Shown: positions 25,011-37,825 of the stretch, one piece after another
Numbering within the stretch: the first letter of the stretch is position 1
Layout of the letters: every line of letters begins with the position of its first letter
DNA from: Henckelia pumila
Lineage: Eukaryota; Streptophyta; Magnoliopsida; Lamiales; Gesneriaceae
Reading direction: 5' to 3'
NCBI RefSeq assembly: GCF_033568475.1
Contig: NC_133123.1
Span: forward strand, 24,724,622-24,788,621
Length of the DNA stretch: 64,000 nucleotides
Program-made: the position numbers and the translations under genes
The notes under the pieces: generated by a model
Databases searched by the model: none
What the model saw: only the letters and a program-made list of their open reading frames with translations
What the model was told of the DNA's origin: nothing

Positions 25011-26056
25011 ATACCCACATACTTAACACTTGCTCGCCCTCGAGCAAGACATGCAAAAACACAATATGCAAACAACGACATAAGTAAGAATGAATCATGA
25101 ACAACATAGCCTTCGATAAGTTTCAAATTCAACAACTAAAAACAACAAAAAATTCTGATTGTTTACAGTACACTGTCAGTTTAACGTAAACGTGTGTGTG
25201 TGTCATGTCATTCCAGTTTCATGCAATTTCAAAAGAATCTGTCCTAAGAATGCTTTACGACCTATGACAATTCAGTGCAAGTATCACAATCCAGCACTCC
25301 GTCATCTCAACAATCCCAAACAAAAACATGCACTTTCTTGAGATTAATTACTTACCTCTGGATTTTGCACCCGATATTTTTAATAAGCCCCAATAAACTT
25401 AGCTATAACTAAGATAGGATTCGAATTTTAATCCCCTCGTCTATAGCCCGGATGGAGCATCAATCCCATTTAACCCGCAAACTTAGCTATGGAACAAAGA
25501 TTAGGATTTCAATCATTGTCCAAGCCCGGATGGAATTGTTATTTTAAATTTTCAAAATTTTTAACCCCATGAGATCCGCATACTTAGTCAAGAACAGAGA
25601 TTAGGATTTCAATCTCTGCTCGTAACCCGGATGGAGTTAATTTAATTTTCAACAAAAGTTTTTGCAAAAATTTTATAGGTACTTTCAATATCATACATGC
25701 AATGTCTAACAACTATCAAGAATCCAAAGACACTATCATGATCAACAAACATCTATTGTCATGCAATGGTCAAACAAACACGAACTTCATCAATTACGTC
25801 GCTACACTACACCAGTCTAACATGTGTGCTTAAAAAGATTCACGATTCAACCAACAGCTTTTCATGTTCAATCAAAAGAAACATTATTTTTCAAAAACAA
25901 TTTTTTTTTTTTTCACAACTCTATCATCATCGGCTAAGATTCAACATTCTACTTATTCACACAACACAAACACAAAACATAATGATATGCATGAATACGA
26001 ACTATATGAAATAAACTAGACCAAATGAATGCAAACAACAACATAAACCAAAAACT

Positions 26057-27434
26057 TGACCGCTTAATTTGGTTATCTATCAAGTGCACTAGGTCAAATA
26101 ATAGTAAAGTGGAAAGAGAGTCCAAGTATCGATCTCACAGGGACCGTTGTCAATTCTCAAGATTTAATTATCTGGGTTAATCTAGACAAAATCATTAAAA
26201 TCAATTTTATTTAAATAAAATAAGAATTTATAATAAAAACTGCTTAAGAAATAAGAATTAAAATAATTGAAGATAAAAAATAATTAAAACAAAGACAACC
26301 AAGACACACGTAGGTATCGAACAAATCATGTAACATGTAGTCGATTCAGGACTCAGATTTAATCTTAATTCACGGAAATTCTCCTAATTTGTTCAAAGGA
26401 CTATTTCTAGAACAATCAAACCTATTCAAATATGGATGAACTAATTTTTCGTAATTCTAATCAAATTTGAATGCATTAAATATTTATGAAAATTCAGTTT
26501 ACACCCAAACCGCACACTGAAATCGAATTCTATTTCTAATCGATTTTACAATATGTTGATTATCAAAGTGATCAAAATCAATACCTCCTCTGTCGACTTG
26601 GAATCGATTAACATGCAAGCAAACAGTTGATCAAACTATTCACAAGACAAATATAAATCTGAAAATCAATAAAATAAAATAAACTCTGAAAAATCCCAAA
26701 CAAACATCCATGTTTTCTACATAAATTTGTTCGGCCCAATCACGCCGTCTTGGTTGAAAATAAACTACTCAATAATTAAAAATAATAATTCAAAAATAAA
26801 TATAAGAAGAAGAAAATAAAAGAAGAAATCTTCTCTCTCAAGCCTTGTAGCCGCCTCCTCTGTGTTGTCTACCTTCTGGAACTTCCGAACCCCCAAAAAT
26901 ATGTTATATCTTCTATATATATGGTCCGAAACTTGTACCAATTAATTTCCTTCACAAAATAGGACTTTTCGGAACAAAATTGACGCCGAAACACGCGCGC
27001 GCGCGCCTGGAGAATCCTCGCGCACGCGCAGAAATAAAAAACAGAGTTTGAACATGCAACTCGCGCGCGCGAGAGCTCCATTCTCGCGCGCGCGCAACAC
27101 TAAAATTCTCCTGCGAGCGACGATTTTGAAAAATTCATATCTCGAGATCTAGCCGTCGGATCGAGCTAAAATTTAGACAGCGGCTTCAAAACATCTTAAA
27201 ATTTATTCTGAACAGTGGAGATCGGATTTGGATTTGTCTAAAATAAAATTTGATTTTTTGAACAAAGCTGCTCCGTAATTCACTCTTCAACAATTCATTT
27301 TCCTACAAAATTAACCCGATGAGTGAAATACACACACATGCACTAAAACACATAAAATACATAAAAACAATATGAATGCACATAAAATAAATAAAAACCT
27401 ATCACAAAATAATGCACACAAAATGCACTTATCA
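26057..27434 (-). repeat. LTR2 (middle LTR), 1378 bp
   Basis: Starts TGACCGCTTAATTTGG and ends GCACTTATCA. A remnant of the primer-binding flank (ccaaaaact) sits just before it, so it was once a 5' LTR of an internal region. Alternating CG tracts occur at about 26993-27006 and 27060-27100. Confidence 0.85.
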
Positions 27435-28786
27435 ATACTCACATACTTAACTCTTGCTCGCCCTCGAGTAAGACATGCAAAAACACAATATGTAAACAAC
27501 GACATAAGTAAGAATGAATCATGAACAACATAACCTCCGATAAGTTTCAAATTCAACAACTAAAAACCACAAAAAGTTCTGATTGTTCACAATACACTGT
27601 CAGTTTAACGTAAACGTGTGTGTGTGTCATGTCATTCTAGTTTCATGCAACTTCAAAAGAATCTGTCCTAAGAATGCTTAGCGTCCTATGACAATTCAGT
27701 GCAAGTATCACAATCCAGCACTCCGTCATCTCAACAATCCCAAACAAAAACATGCACTTTCTTGAGATTAATTACTTACCTCCGGATTTTGCACCCGATA
27801 TTTTTAATAAGCCCCAATAATCACCTACAAACTTAGATATAACTAAGATAGGATTCGAATTTCAATCCCCTCGTCTATAGCCCGGATGGAGCATCAATCA
27901 CATTTAACCCGCAAACTTAGCTATGGAACAAAGATTAGGATTTCAATCATTGTCCAAGCCCGGATGAAATTGTTATTTTAAATTTTCAAAATTTTTAACC
28001 CCATGAGATCCGCATACTTAGTCAAGAACAAAGATTAGGATTTCAATCTCTGCTCGTAACCCGGATGGAGTTAATTTAATTTTCAACAAAAGTTTTTTCA
28101 AAAATTTTATAGGTACGCCCAAGATCATACATGCAATGTCTAACAACTGTGAAGAATCCAAAGACACTATCATGATCAACAAACATCTATTGTCGTGCAA
28201 TGGTCAAACAAACACGAACTTCATCAATTACGTCGCTACACTACACCAGTTTAACATGTGTGCTTAAAAAGATTCACGATTCAACCAACAACTTCTCATG
28301 TTCAATCAAAAGAAACATTATTTTTCAAAAACAATTTTTTTTTTTTTCACAACTCTATCATCATCGGCCAACATTCATCATTCTACTTATTCGCACAACA
28401 CAAACACAAAACATAATGATATGCATGAATACGAACTATATGAAATAAACTAGACCAAATGAATGCAAATAACAACACAAACAAAACTAATCTAACCCCT
28501 CCTCCCTACTTATCCAAAGCATTGCCCTCAATGCTTCAGAACAATGAACAGAATGCGAAACAAACACATAATGAAAACAAAAATAACACTCCCCTGGTTT
28601 CGTATTCGTCCTTTTCCTCCTTTGTAAAAGTCCAACAGCAACTTCTGGTGGCGGGGCAATATACTGCACATATAAAGGCGACAGGTAAGGCATTGGATTA
28701 GCAAAAGATAATAAAAATAAAAAAACAATAAAAAATAATGAAAAGAGAACACTGGGTTGCCTCCTAGTCAGCGCTAAGTTTATAGT

Positions 28787-29779
28787 CTACATCCCGACTA
28801 TGCAGAAGCAACCATCAAAGAGCGGCTGCCGCCCATAGTAGGAATCATACGACTCTACGTATGGGTCTTGATTTTCTACGCCCTCAAGCTTGGCGTGATA
28901 TTGACATGGAAATCTCGTCGGTCCAGCAATACTCGGCATGAATTTTTTGTTTTGGAAGGAGACTCCGAATCTAGGCTGAAGCTCATAGAGGATGCAATAT
29001 TGTGGAGTCGGCGTCAATGGCAAGAAAATATCTTCAAGTGGTGTACATGTAAATACTATTGACGATATCAAATCTTTCTCCTTGGAAATTTCTTCCTCCT
29101 CCACTGTCACGTTCTGCTCATCTTCACATGAAGATTCCTCAAAAAATAATTTCTCTTGATCTGGCTCAAGTTCTGCGGCAGGATCACTTTCCCATGAAGT
29201 TTCTACTAATTGATCAAAATAAATCGCTTCATTCTCTTGGCGAGCAGCAGGAACTGATTCCATGAGAAGCGCAATCTGCTCATTCAAGAAACTCAAAGAG
29301 TTGTTGTGGCTTTCTAAGAACTTCTGATTTATCTCTGTCTGCTGTCGCACAAAGCTCTCCAACTGAGCCACATGATCCTCAAAACACCATATACACTCGT
29401 CTTGATGCTCAGGTGTTTGGTTTACAAAATTTGTGGAGTTGAATTCTGGAGGATACTGGTGACTCTAACCCTGCAGTGAAGGATCACAATGTCAATGGTA
29501 GTCGAAATCTGACATATCATTTAACAAGTGCATCGCACTGTCGTAATATCTGCTGAACAAGTGACTGCCAGTGGCCAAAGCTCCATAATATACCAAACGT
29601 CTTGTTAACTCATCCAACCCACCATAGAAAATTTGAGTTAGAGTGTAGTTCAAAAAATCATGACATCGAAATCTGTTCGCCAAATCATTGAATCTCTTCC
29701 ACACAGCATAGAATGGCTTCGAATATTGTTGGCCAAACCTTGTGAACACCTGTCGATGATCCATCTCCAAGTACCTCAC
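28787..29779 (-). pseudogene. Ty3-type gag, interrupted by two stop codons
   Basis: One reading frame runs from about 29779 to 28787, with a TGA at 29494-29492 and a TAG at 29467-29465. The upstream part (FNDLANRFRCHDF... QIFYGGLDELTRRLV) resembles the retrotransposon gag core of Athila/Tat-type elements. The downstream part (VAQLESFVRQQTEINQKFLE) is a predicted coiled coil, followed by an acidic region. No zinc knuckle, protease or polymerase follows. With these stops the full gag cannot be made, so mobility would need proteins from another element. Confidence 0.7.
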
Positions 29780-29890
29780 AAGTAAGAGAGAAAAAAAATT
29801 AAAATTTAAAAATAATCAAAGGAACGAAAAAAAATAGGAAAAAAAATGTCTAGTCTCAAGCAAATAATATATCCTAATATTAACTAAACA

Positions 29891-29910
29891 GTCCCCGGCA
29901 ACGGCGCCAA
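29891..29910 (-). other. Primer-binding site, tRNA-Asp type
   Basis: The minus strand reads TTGGCGCCGTTGCCGGGGAC five bases inside LTR3. This is the sequence usual at the primer site of plant Athila/Tat-type Ty3 elements and complements the 3' end of a tRNA, commonly given as tRNA-Asp. Confidence 0.8.
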
Positions 29911-29915
29911 AAACT

Positions 29916-31292
29916 TGACCGCTTAATTCGGTATTTACTAGCAAGTGCACTATGACAAGTAATAGTAAAGTGGACAGAGAGTCCAAGTATCGATCCCACA
30001 GGGACTGTTGTCAATTTTTAAGATTTAATAATCTATCTTAATCTAGACAAAATCATAAAAATCAATTTTATTTAAATAAAATAAGAATTTATAATAAAAA
30101 CTGCTTAAGAAATAAGAATTAAAATAACTGAAGATAAAAAATAATTAAAACAAAGACAACCAAGACACACGTAGGTACCGAACAAATCATGTAACATGTA
30201 GTCGATTCAGGACTCAGATTTAATCTTAATTCACGGGAATTCTTCTAATTTGTTCAAAGGACTATTTCTAGAACAATCAAACCTATTCAAATATTGATGA
30301 ACTAATCATTCGTAATTCTAATCAAATTTGAATGCATTAAATATTTATGAAAATTCAGTTTACATCCAAACCGCACACTGAAACCGAATTCTATTTCTAG
30401 TCGGTTTTACAATATGTTGATTATCAAAGTGATCAAAATTAATACCTCCTCTGTCGACTTGGAATCGATTAACATGCAAGCAAACAGTTGATCAAACTAT
30501 TCACAAGACAAATATAAATCTGAAAATCAATAAAATAAAATAAACTCTGAAAAATCCCAAACAAACATCCAAGTTTTCTACATAAATTTGTTCGGCTCAA
30601 TCACGCCGTCTTGGTTGAAAATAAACTACTCAATAATTAAAAACAATAATTCAAAAATAAAAATAAGAAGAAGAAAATAAAAAAAGAAATCTTCTCTCCC
30701 AAGCCTTGTAGTCGCCTCCTCTGTGTTGTCTGCCTTCTGAAACTTCCGAACCTCCAAAAATATGTTATATCTTCTATATATATGGACCGAAACTTGTACC
30801 AATTAATTTCCTTCACAAAATAAGACTTTTCGGAACAAAATTGACGCCGAAACACGCGCGCGCGCCTGGAGAATCCTCGCGTGCGCGCAACAATAAAAAA
30901 CAGAGTCTGAACATGCAACTCGCACGTGCGCGAGCTCCATTCTCGTGCGCGCAACACTAAAATTCTGCTGCGAGCGACGATTTCGAAAAATTCATATCTC
31001 GAGATCTAGCCGTCGGATCGAGCTGAAATTTGGACAGCAGCTTCAAAACATTTTGAAGTTTATTCTGAACGTTGGAGATCGGATTTAGATTTTCTTAAAT
31101 TAAATTTGATTTTTTGAACAAAGCTGCTCCGTAATTAACTCTTCAACAATTTATTTTACCTATAAAATTAACCCGATGAGTAAAATACACACACATGCAC
31201 TAAAACACATAAAAATACATAAAAACAATATGAATGCACACAAAATAGATAAAAACCTATCACAAAATAATGCACACAAAATGCACTTATCA
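29916..31292 (-). repeat. LTR3 (outer 5' LTR), 1377 bp
   Basis: TG...CA ends (TGACCGCTT ... CACTTATCA). On the minus strand a TATATATAG box lies near 30775-30785. The primer site abuts its internal side with a 5-bp gap. Confidence 0.88.
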
Positions 31293-31297
31293 ATAAC

Positions 31298-31824
31298 AGT
31301 ACTATTCTTACAAAAAAAAAAATACTGTTAAATCAATTTGTCTTTTATAGACTTGTAATTTTTTTTTTCATAAAAATTACTCAAACATTAAAAGTAAAAA
31401 AGTATTTACTGTTTTCAGTAGCTCGATATAACGCAGCAATGCTACCTTACAAACAGAGCGGGTCCAGCACTCATTTTCTTTCCTTGTTTTTTTAGCTTAT
31501 TTAATTAAAAATTATACATTATATTTGAATCAACTCGAGTTACATTAACTATCCAAGCCAGACATATTAATTTTCCTCGAAATGTAATGATCAAACAAAG
31601 ATTATTTAGAATAATGATATGTGGTATTCAATAAATTACATTTTTACAAATTCCCAGCTAATGCCCTGAGTTTCTCATACCGAAAAGTTGCAAGAGTCTC
31701 AGGTAAGGCCATAGTTGGTCGCTGAGAAGCAGGTTTGGAATCATTCGATGAGCAGTGTTTTCTAGTAATCGTCCATCGAACTGGTCGAGGAAAGGCGGTA
31801 ACGGTCGTAAACGTCCCCTGCTCT
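31298..31824. other. Intergenic between LTR3 and AVT6 copy C
   Basis: No independent ORF. The last 200 bp are probably the 3' UTR of AVT6 copy C. Confidence 0.5.
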
Positions 31825-33652
31825 TCATTTCTTGACGAAATAACTGGACAGGTTTGAGTAGATGGCAATCACACTCGTCCCCACAGCCAGAAAGATCACT
31901 AGCACAGCCAACACCTTATCTCGTGTAGTCGAGATCCGAAGAATGTCTCTGCGAAAGAAAACATTCAAAAGAACATATCACAAATAATAATTTATCAAGA
32001 AAGCTCTGTTGATGTGATCTGGACGAACTTGAACTTTCTCAAAAAGCTAATTGACACAGTCTCACACAAAAACGACCTCGCTGCTAAGATGAATATGATA
32101 TCATGAACATCGCTAAAATATCCGTACCTAAGAATGATTGAGCTTGGGAATATGAACATGAGGAACATTACAGTCGTTGTCCCCATGAACTGAAAGAAGT
32201 ACCATATGTTTGGAATGGCTATTGCTGCCATGTATATGAAAGCGAGTAGAAAACATGTAATGGATAAAAACCGAACGTTTTCTTCGGCTAACGCTCTTCT
32301 TTTAGGGAAGAATAATTCGTCAACATTGACCCTTAGAGAGTAGTTCATCACGGGAAACACCAGCATGAGGTGAATTGCATAGCTCAATCTGATGGTGTCA
32401 TTGAGAACTGTTGCGATAAATGAATCCGAAGTTTTGTCGAAGTTGACTAGCATATCGGCCATAATCGAGTCCCCAAAAAGCAAGTACCCAAAGAAACCGA
32501 CAGCAAAATAGATTGCAGTACATAATACAAGTGCGACTCGGACTGCAAAAGTCATATCAGATGGTCTGCCAAGTTCAGCTCTAACAGGATGAACTGCATG
32601 CACAATCAGTTCAAGATTATGAGCTATGCTTTATCCATGAATGCAACTTTCAGGATTCATTTTTCTTGGTAGCATCTTTCTACATTAATATGACAATATT
32701 AACTTACCATTTACATGACATCCAAAGGCCGTCACAATGACTGGAATAGTGGTGAAGAGATCAAACACGGATACACCATTCGAAAAGTCAGGAAACAGTC
32801 GTGGACTTTGTGTTTTCCCAACCACCATGGCATGTATTGCCATCACTGAACATAAGGCGACGAAAAATGCAGCTAGTAGCACAGATAAAGCCGAGGCATG
32901 ACTCAAAGAATCTGCAGGTAAGAAACACTGTCTCAGTCTAGTACTATATATATATAGATATTTAATGATTCTAAACAAATATGTTTCCTGTTAGATTTAA
33001 AATATTATTAATAAATCACCATCAGTAACCTATGCGACGGATAAGAAGCAAAGGAAGCAAGACGAAGAGAACAACGACAATGAGCGAACATGCACGCGAA
33101 TTCCACCAGTGGATGCCAAACCATTCTTGCAGAATGCCCAAGTGTACTGTTCCTTCAGAGTTATTCCCTGAGAGGACATCTCCTGTAAAATTATTCAAAC
33201 TAAACAGTCATAAAACAGACATATACACGAAGTTAAAGAGTGACAAATCAAGATTAAAACAACTCACCAATTATAATCAGATAAATGATCAAAGCTCCAA
33301 GATTGGTGATCATGACACAAACTTGGAGTGCCACCGATCCGCACTTCCCGAAAGTCTCTGCCATCATCTCCCCATATGTATTCGACTCACCCGAATTCGT
33401 ATACTTCAACATAAACTCCACCGTAACTTCCACAATATAGGCAATAATCAAGATAACAACAAAGCTCGGAAACACGCCCAACACTTTAAACGAAGCCGGA
33501 ATCGACATGATCCCGGATCCCACCATGCCTGTAGCAATGTTAAATATTGCCCCATAAATGGACGCACCCTCAGAAGATCTTTCAATATCATTCGGCCGGG
33601 GTTGCTGGACCAATGGAGTTTCAAGTCCACATTCTTCCTTCTCTACAATCAT
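31825..33652 (-). CDS. AVT6: Vacuolar amino acid transporter, AVT6 group, copy C (443 aa)
   Basis: Exons 33652-33268, 33182-33030, 32911-32708, 32593-32128 and 31948-31825 total 1332 bp and keep the phases of copies A and B; exon 3 is exactly 204 bp in all three. The ATG chosen gives MIVEKEECGLETPL; the frame continues upstream only through a GTG. The AAAP hallmark is AIFNIATGMVGSGIMSIPA, then VCVMITNLGALIIYLIIIG, and a tail ending SSYFVKK. It is clearly more distant from A and B than they are from each other (for example SILVEVTVEFMLKYTNSGES in place of DISVEYMLRFTYSGDS), so it is an older duplicate. A 5' UTR intron is plausible (34292-33752: donor CAG|GTAAAA, acceptor TTTTTGGCAG). Same inferred role: amino acid export across the tonoplast. 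Confidence 0.9.
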
Positions 33653-34949
33653 CCTCACCAATATACTCACTCAATCTATAGTGCCACAAGCCACAACCAG
33701 TGCTGGCAATCTTCAGGTATGTATTGTATTCTGGATGGTGCTCACAAACACCTGCCAAAAACACACCACATTATCCTGAAATACATATGGTTACATTTGG
33801 TTGTGTTTTACAATTATCAATACCAGAGCTCAAATATCATCCACACAAAAAAACTAAAATATATTTGAAAATTCTTGATTTCAAAAACTTAATCCAAATG
33901 CGGCCAGTTCCCGATCAGGGTAATGACTAGCTACCAGTCATTTACATCAACTTCTTCTCTAACTAGCTTCACAGTTAGTTGCATGGCAACACTGTTATTA
34001 CTTCTTGATGCTTACTAATAAAGAAAATAAATGTTAAAACATTACACAAACACACACAGGCAAACTAAGCAAGATAGTTGCAGCTGCTGAAAAATATTTT
34101 ATAGTTTTCGGTTTAAAACACAAGTTTTGCTATAGTTTTCGGTTTAAAATATATTTTCGATCATTCTGCCTTTGCTAACATACGAAAGCTCGACCAAGAT
34201 TTCTGTGAGAAGTTTCTTTCCTTTTCTTTTTTTCTTTATGGAATAAATCGATATGAAATTGAGAATAAGAACAAACCCACATGATATTTTACCTGAAATA
34301 CGATTGATACCTCCAAGAAAATTCTCTTGCGCCTATTTGCTCTCTCAAATTACAGCACAGTAGCCACGATTTTTCTTCTTCAGCCGAAGTATTAATATTG
34401 AAATCACTTGGGGCTTGAAAAGATTGAACCTTACCTTTTAGGTGTCACGATCTTTATCAGCAAAAAGAGATGCCCAAATTGTTGCTCCCAAATTATTTGT
34501 TCCGCCAATGAGTCAAACTGCACAAAATCTATGGCATCTTCCATTTTTCTTGTTCAATAATTTGACTAATCCTACAAAAAATTATGTGCTCTGATTGTCA
34601 TTTCCCCCTTCAAGTACGTAAACGGCTGGCGGTGTGGGGATATGAGAAAAGCTGAATTTTTATTTGCCCAAATTTTTTTAAGGGGATAAAAAATAATTTA
34701 ATTATTAAAATTTAAACCCAAAAATCCATAGAGTATTTTTAGTGTTATTTATTTAATTATTGATAAAAACTAACGGAAAAAAAGGACCAAAATCTGGATA
34801 ATTGCACGAACAAAGTTGTGTGTTGGTGGACCCCTTTAGCATTTCACAAACAAGAAATACCACAAGGATTTCAAGGTTATATTTTTGATGTGTTGGGATT
34901 TTGTTACTAGTATTAATGGGTGTTCGTACAAATATCTTAAGAAGAATTT
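33653..34949. other. 5' UTR and promoter region of AVT6 copy C
   Basis: Holds the probable 5' UTR intron and, at about 34098-34156, two copies of tatagttttcggtttaaaa some 35 bp apart. No separate gene. Confidence 0.5.
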
Positions 34950-34958
34950 AATGTTTTC

Positions 34959-35265
34959 GGGAAAAATTCCGGTTAAGTCCTAAATGTTTGGACATATTTT
35001 CGGTTCAGTCTTAAATGTTTGAATGTTCTCGGTTTAGTTCGAAATATTTTTCAAAAATTCTCGGTTCAATCCTAAATGTTTTTATGTTCTCGGTTTGGTC
35101 CCAAATGTTTTAAAAAGTTGTCGGTTCAGTCCTAAATGAATGTTTTACATTCCAGATTTCGTCCTAAATATTTTTCAAAAGTTCTCGATTTGGTACTTTC
35201 ATCTACAAACAAAGCGTAATTAAAAAAACTTATAAACAAAAGACAAATTTAAATAAAATAGAAGC

Positions 35266-35312
<47 letters not shown>

Positions 35313-36481
35313 GATCAAGAATTTCTTTCAAATAAAAATATAATATAAATTATGCAAAATAAAATTATAGAATAAAAAATAATTGAATCGTGCTATCTTA
35401 TAGTTAAAAACATTATCAATCACAAACAAATAAACAAATGTTTTAGCAAATAACTAGTATTACTTATTTCACAACATATTTGAAATTTTCATCAAATTTT
35501 TCAAGAGAAGAATACTTATGGTTAACAATTGAGAAAATATAATGAAGTATTTGACCACCGTTGAAGTAGTGATATGAAATTAAGTTTTATTTAATAATAA
35601 ATTTTTTTCAAATAGTATTTTTTAAATTATAAAAAGAGTTTTAAAAAGATATACTCCATCCGTCCCATATATGTTGTCTTGTTTTAGTTTTCACACGTAT
35701 TAAGAAAAATTTATTGGGAAAGTAAATTTTATATAAACTTCCTATTTTATCCCTATTTAATATATTAAAAAATGATTGCACAATTTTCAAGGTGTAGTTA
35801 ATCGGGGTATATTAGTAAAGAAGTATTAAAAAATATTACTAAATATGATGTATGACTATATATTTGGGACAAACAAAAAAAAACGTGAAAAATATAATTG
35901 AGACGGATGGAGTATATCTTTTTTCAACTTTCAAATGTTTTCTTAAATGTGCAAGCATCATGAATGAGAATATAACAAAATTAATAGAATGTGAAATAAC
36001 ATCATTAAATTCTAATTCCTCAAGTTTTGTTTATTTTATTTAAGTTTTTATTTTGTAGCATCATGAATTTAATATTTTTATTTTGAACATTGTGTAAAAT
36101 TGATTTAAATTTGGATAAAAATTCTAATAAATTTGTATTTTATTTACAATTTGTTTAATGTTAAATATATAATAAATAATATAAAACTCGATTATAAATG
36201 ATATAACACTACGCGATGTTAGTTTTAACACACGAGTAGATGGAAGGATCAAACCGGGAACTTTTGAGAAATATTTGGCACGAAATTGGCAATGTAAAAA
36301 TATTTAGGACTAAATCGGAAACTTTTGATAAATATTTAGGACCAAACCGGGAACGTATAAATATTTAGGACTGAACCGGGAACTTTTGGAAAAGATTTAG
36401 AACCAAACCGGTAACATCCAAACATTTAGGACTGAATCGGAAATATGTCCAAACATTTAGGACTGAACCGAGATTTTGCCC
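34959..36481. mobile_element. Mutator-like foldback element, 1523 bp
   Basis: A perfect 9-bp duplication aatgttttc (34950-34958, 36482-36490) flanks long inverted ends of about 240 bp. The ends begin GGGAAAAATTCCGGTT and GGGCAAAATCTCGGTT. Each end is a tandem array of about seven 28-34 bp units of the form CGGTTCAGTCCTAAATGTTT. An (AAT)n tract lies at 35266-35310. No transposase. The duplication length and long TIRs fit Mutator-like elements. A Stowaway MITE is nested inside. Confidence 0.87.
35654..35912. mobile_element. Stowaway-type Tc1/Mariner MITE, 259 bp
   Basis: Ends CTCCATCCGTCCCA and CTCCATCCGTCTC (complement) are flanked by TA at 35652-35653 and 35913-35914. This is the classic plant Stowaway signature. 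It sits within the Mutator-like element and is therefore younger than it. Confidence 0.93.
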
Positions 36482-36490
36482 AATGTTTTC

Positions 36491-37554
36491 TATAAGATGT
36501 TTGTGGCTAAAGCCACAAACATACGCTCGTGGATGTCCAACAATAAACTTTCAAGATCACATGACTCTTACCGTTTGGTATCATGGATGAGATATACGAT
36601 TGATAAATAAAAACATGATGAGATGTGGATAAGCAAGACATAGATATAAATAATATGTTATTTTGTATGTTTTTTATCTTGTAGGATTGTTGTGTTTATT
36701 ATCTTAATTACCATTGTCAATTTCACACAATTTCAATTATATGACACTCATCCTCGACTAATACCATGTGTTAAGAGGTATTTGTCATCAAACCTACATC
36801 TAATGTTATACCGGGTCATGAGATATTATTGGATTAACAAAAAAATAAGAAAAACATGAGATGAATAAAAATTTGTGTCTCATCCAACTATCATCTCATG
36901 TACTAAACGGTGTGATGACTGACGGATTGTGAGCACGCGATCTGTTATATATATATATATATGCAAAAAATACAGTGTGCTATTGTATTATATATACTAG
37001 TTTCATTTGTACGTATATATCAATTTTTGGTGTTAATTTTAGGATGATATAATGAGTTAAATATTCAAAATTTAAGATAAATATAAGATAATATTTAGTA
37101 ATTTAAAAAGTTTAAAAAATATATATGATATTGTACTTAGAGTAAATTACAAACAAGTTAAATTCTCTAAACAATTGTAATTTCAATAGGGATCAGTTGT
37201 ACTTTAATGGAGTATATATATAGTATATGATGCATAATATTGCGTGCATATATTAGTTTTATTTTATTTTTTTTAGAAAACAAAAAAAAAATTATGATTA
37301 TTTTGGCATAGCATTTAATTATCATTTGGATAACAATGGTGGAACTATATTAAGAATGCTATTTCTTAGATAATATTTTCATATGTGAATTTTGAACTTT
37401 TGAAGGTGGATGAGATGGAGTAGTTATGAGTCAATTATAAATTACTAAAAATTATAATTTTCTAAGTTGATATATATAAGGGGTATTTTATATATAAAAA
37501 ATTTATTTGATGTTATAAAATCGGATTACTGAAAGCCTCAACTTTTATATATAA
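36491..37554. other. AT-rich intergenic, no gene
   Basis: No supported ORF. A short (AT)n tract at about 36948-36962. Confidence 0.6.
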
Positions 37555-37825
37555 CTAGTAATCAGAGTACACCCTTTGCGTGTGTATTGAAAAATTAATT
37601 ATCATAAAGTAAAATTTGATTTTTTGTAATCAAGAAGTAAAAATGAAGAACTAATTTATCAAATTGAGACGTGAAGTAGATGAGATGTTAGAATGAAAGT
37701 TGTCTTTTCGGTTAGTGGTTGAGGATGAGAAGGGTAATATAGAAAACTTTTAAATATTTAGACTTAAAAAAGAGAAATCAATGTAAAACATGAAAGATAA
37801 TCGCAGAAGAATATTTTAGTACGTT
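37555..37825 (-). mobile_element. Helitron-like 3' part, interrupted by the Sirevirus
   Basis: On the minus strand it ends with a hairpin (ACACACGCAAAGGGTGTAC) and a tail closing in CTAG before T (37558-37555). The continuation is displaced beyond the 11-kb Copia insertion and appears to resume at 49114. A possible TCTATTC start is at about 49374. Confidence 0.45.

Larger units (their letters stand above)
23673..31292 (-). mobile_element. Composite Ty3-type LTR element with three LTRs
   Basis: The layout on the plus strand is LTR1 - short internal - LTR2 - longer internal - LTR3. The whole block is flanked by one 5-bp duplication, ataac at 23668-23672 and 31293-31297. The minus strand is the element's sense: a primer-binding site lies beside LTR3, with gag remains after it. 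The short internal part (25011-26056) matches about the first 1.05 kb of the longer one (27435-29915). It jumps from about 26046 to the last bases before the LTR and so lacks gag and the primer site. No pol is present anywhere. Both internal parts contain three degenerate repeats of about 100 bp around AGCCCGGATGGA. The motif actgggttgcctcc at 28751-28764 is common in plant Athila/Tat-type elements. Confidence 0.85.

Noticed and set aside
24878-25135. Hydrophobic ORFs on the minus strand, repeated at 27311-27559
   Set aside because: They lie across the LTR/internal border of the Ty3-type element; the repetition comes from the element, not from a gene family.
25766-26014. 82-aa ORF duplicated at 28200-28448
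   Set aside because: Duplicate non-coding internal region of the Ty3-type element; composition is low complexity and no motif is seen.
33032-33868. 278-aa plus-strand ORF
   Set aside because: Antisense shadow of AVT6 copy C exons 1 and 2, whose splice sites and protein homology are clear on the minus strand.
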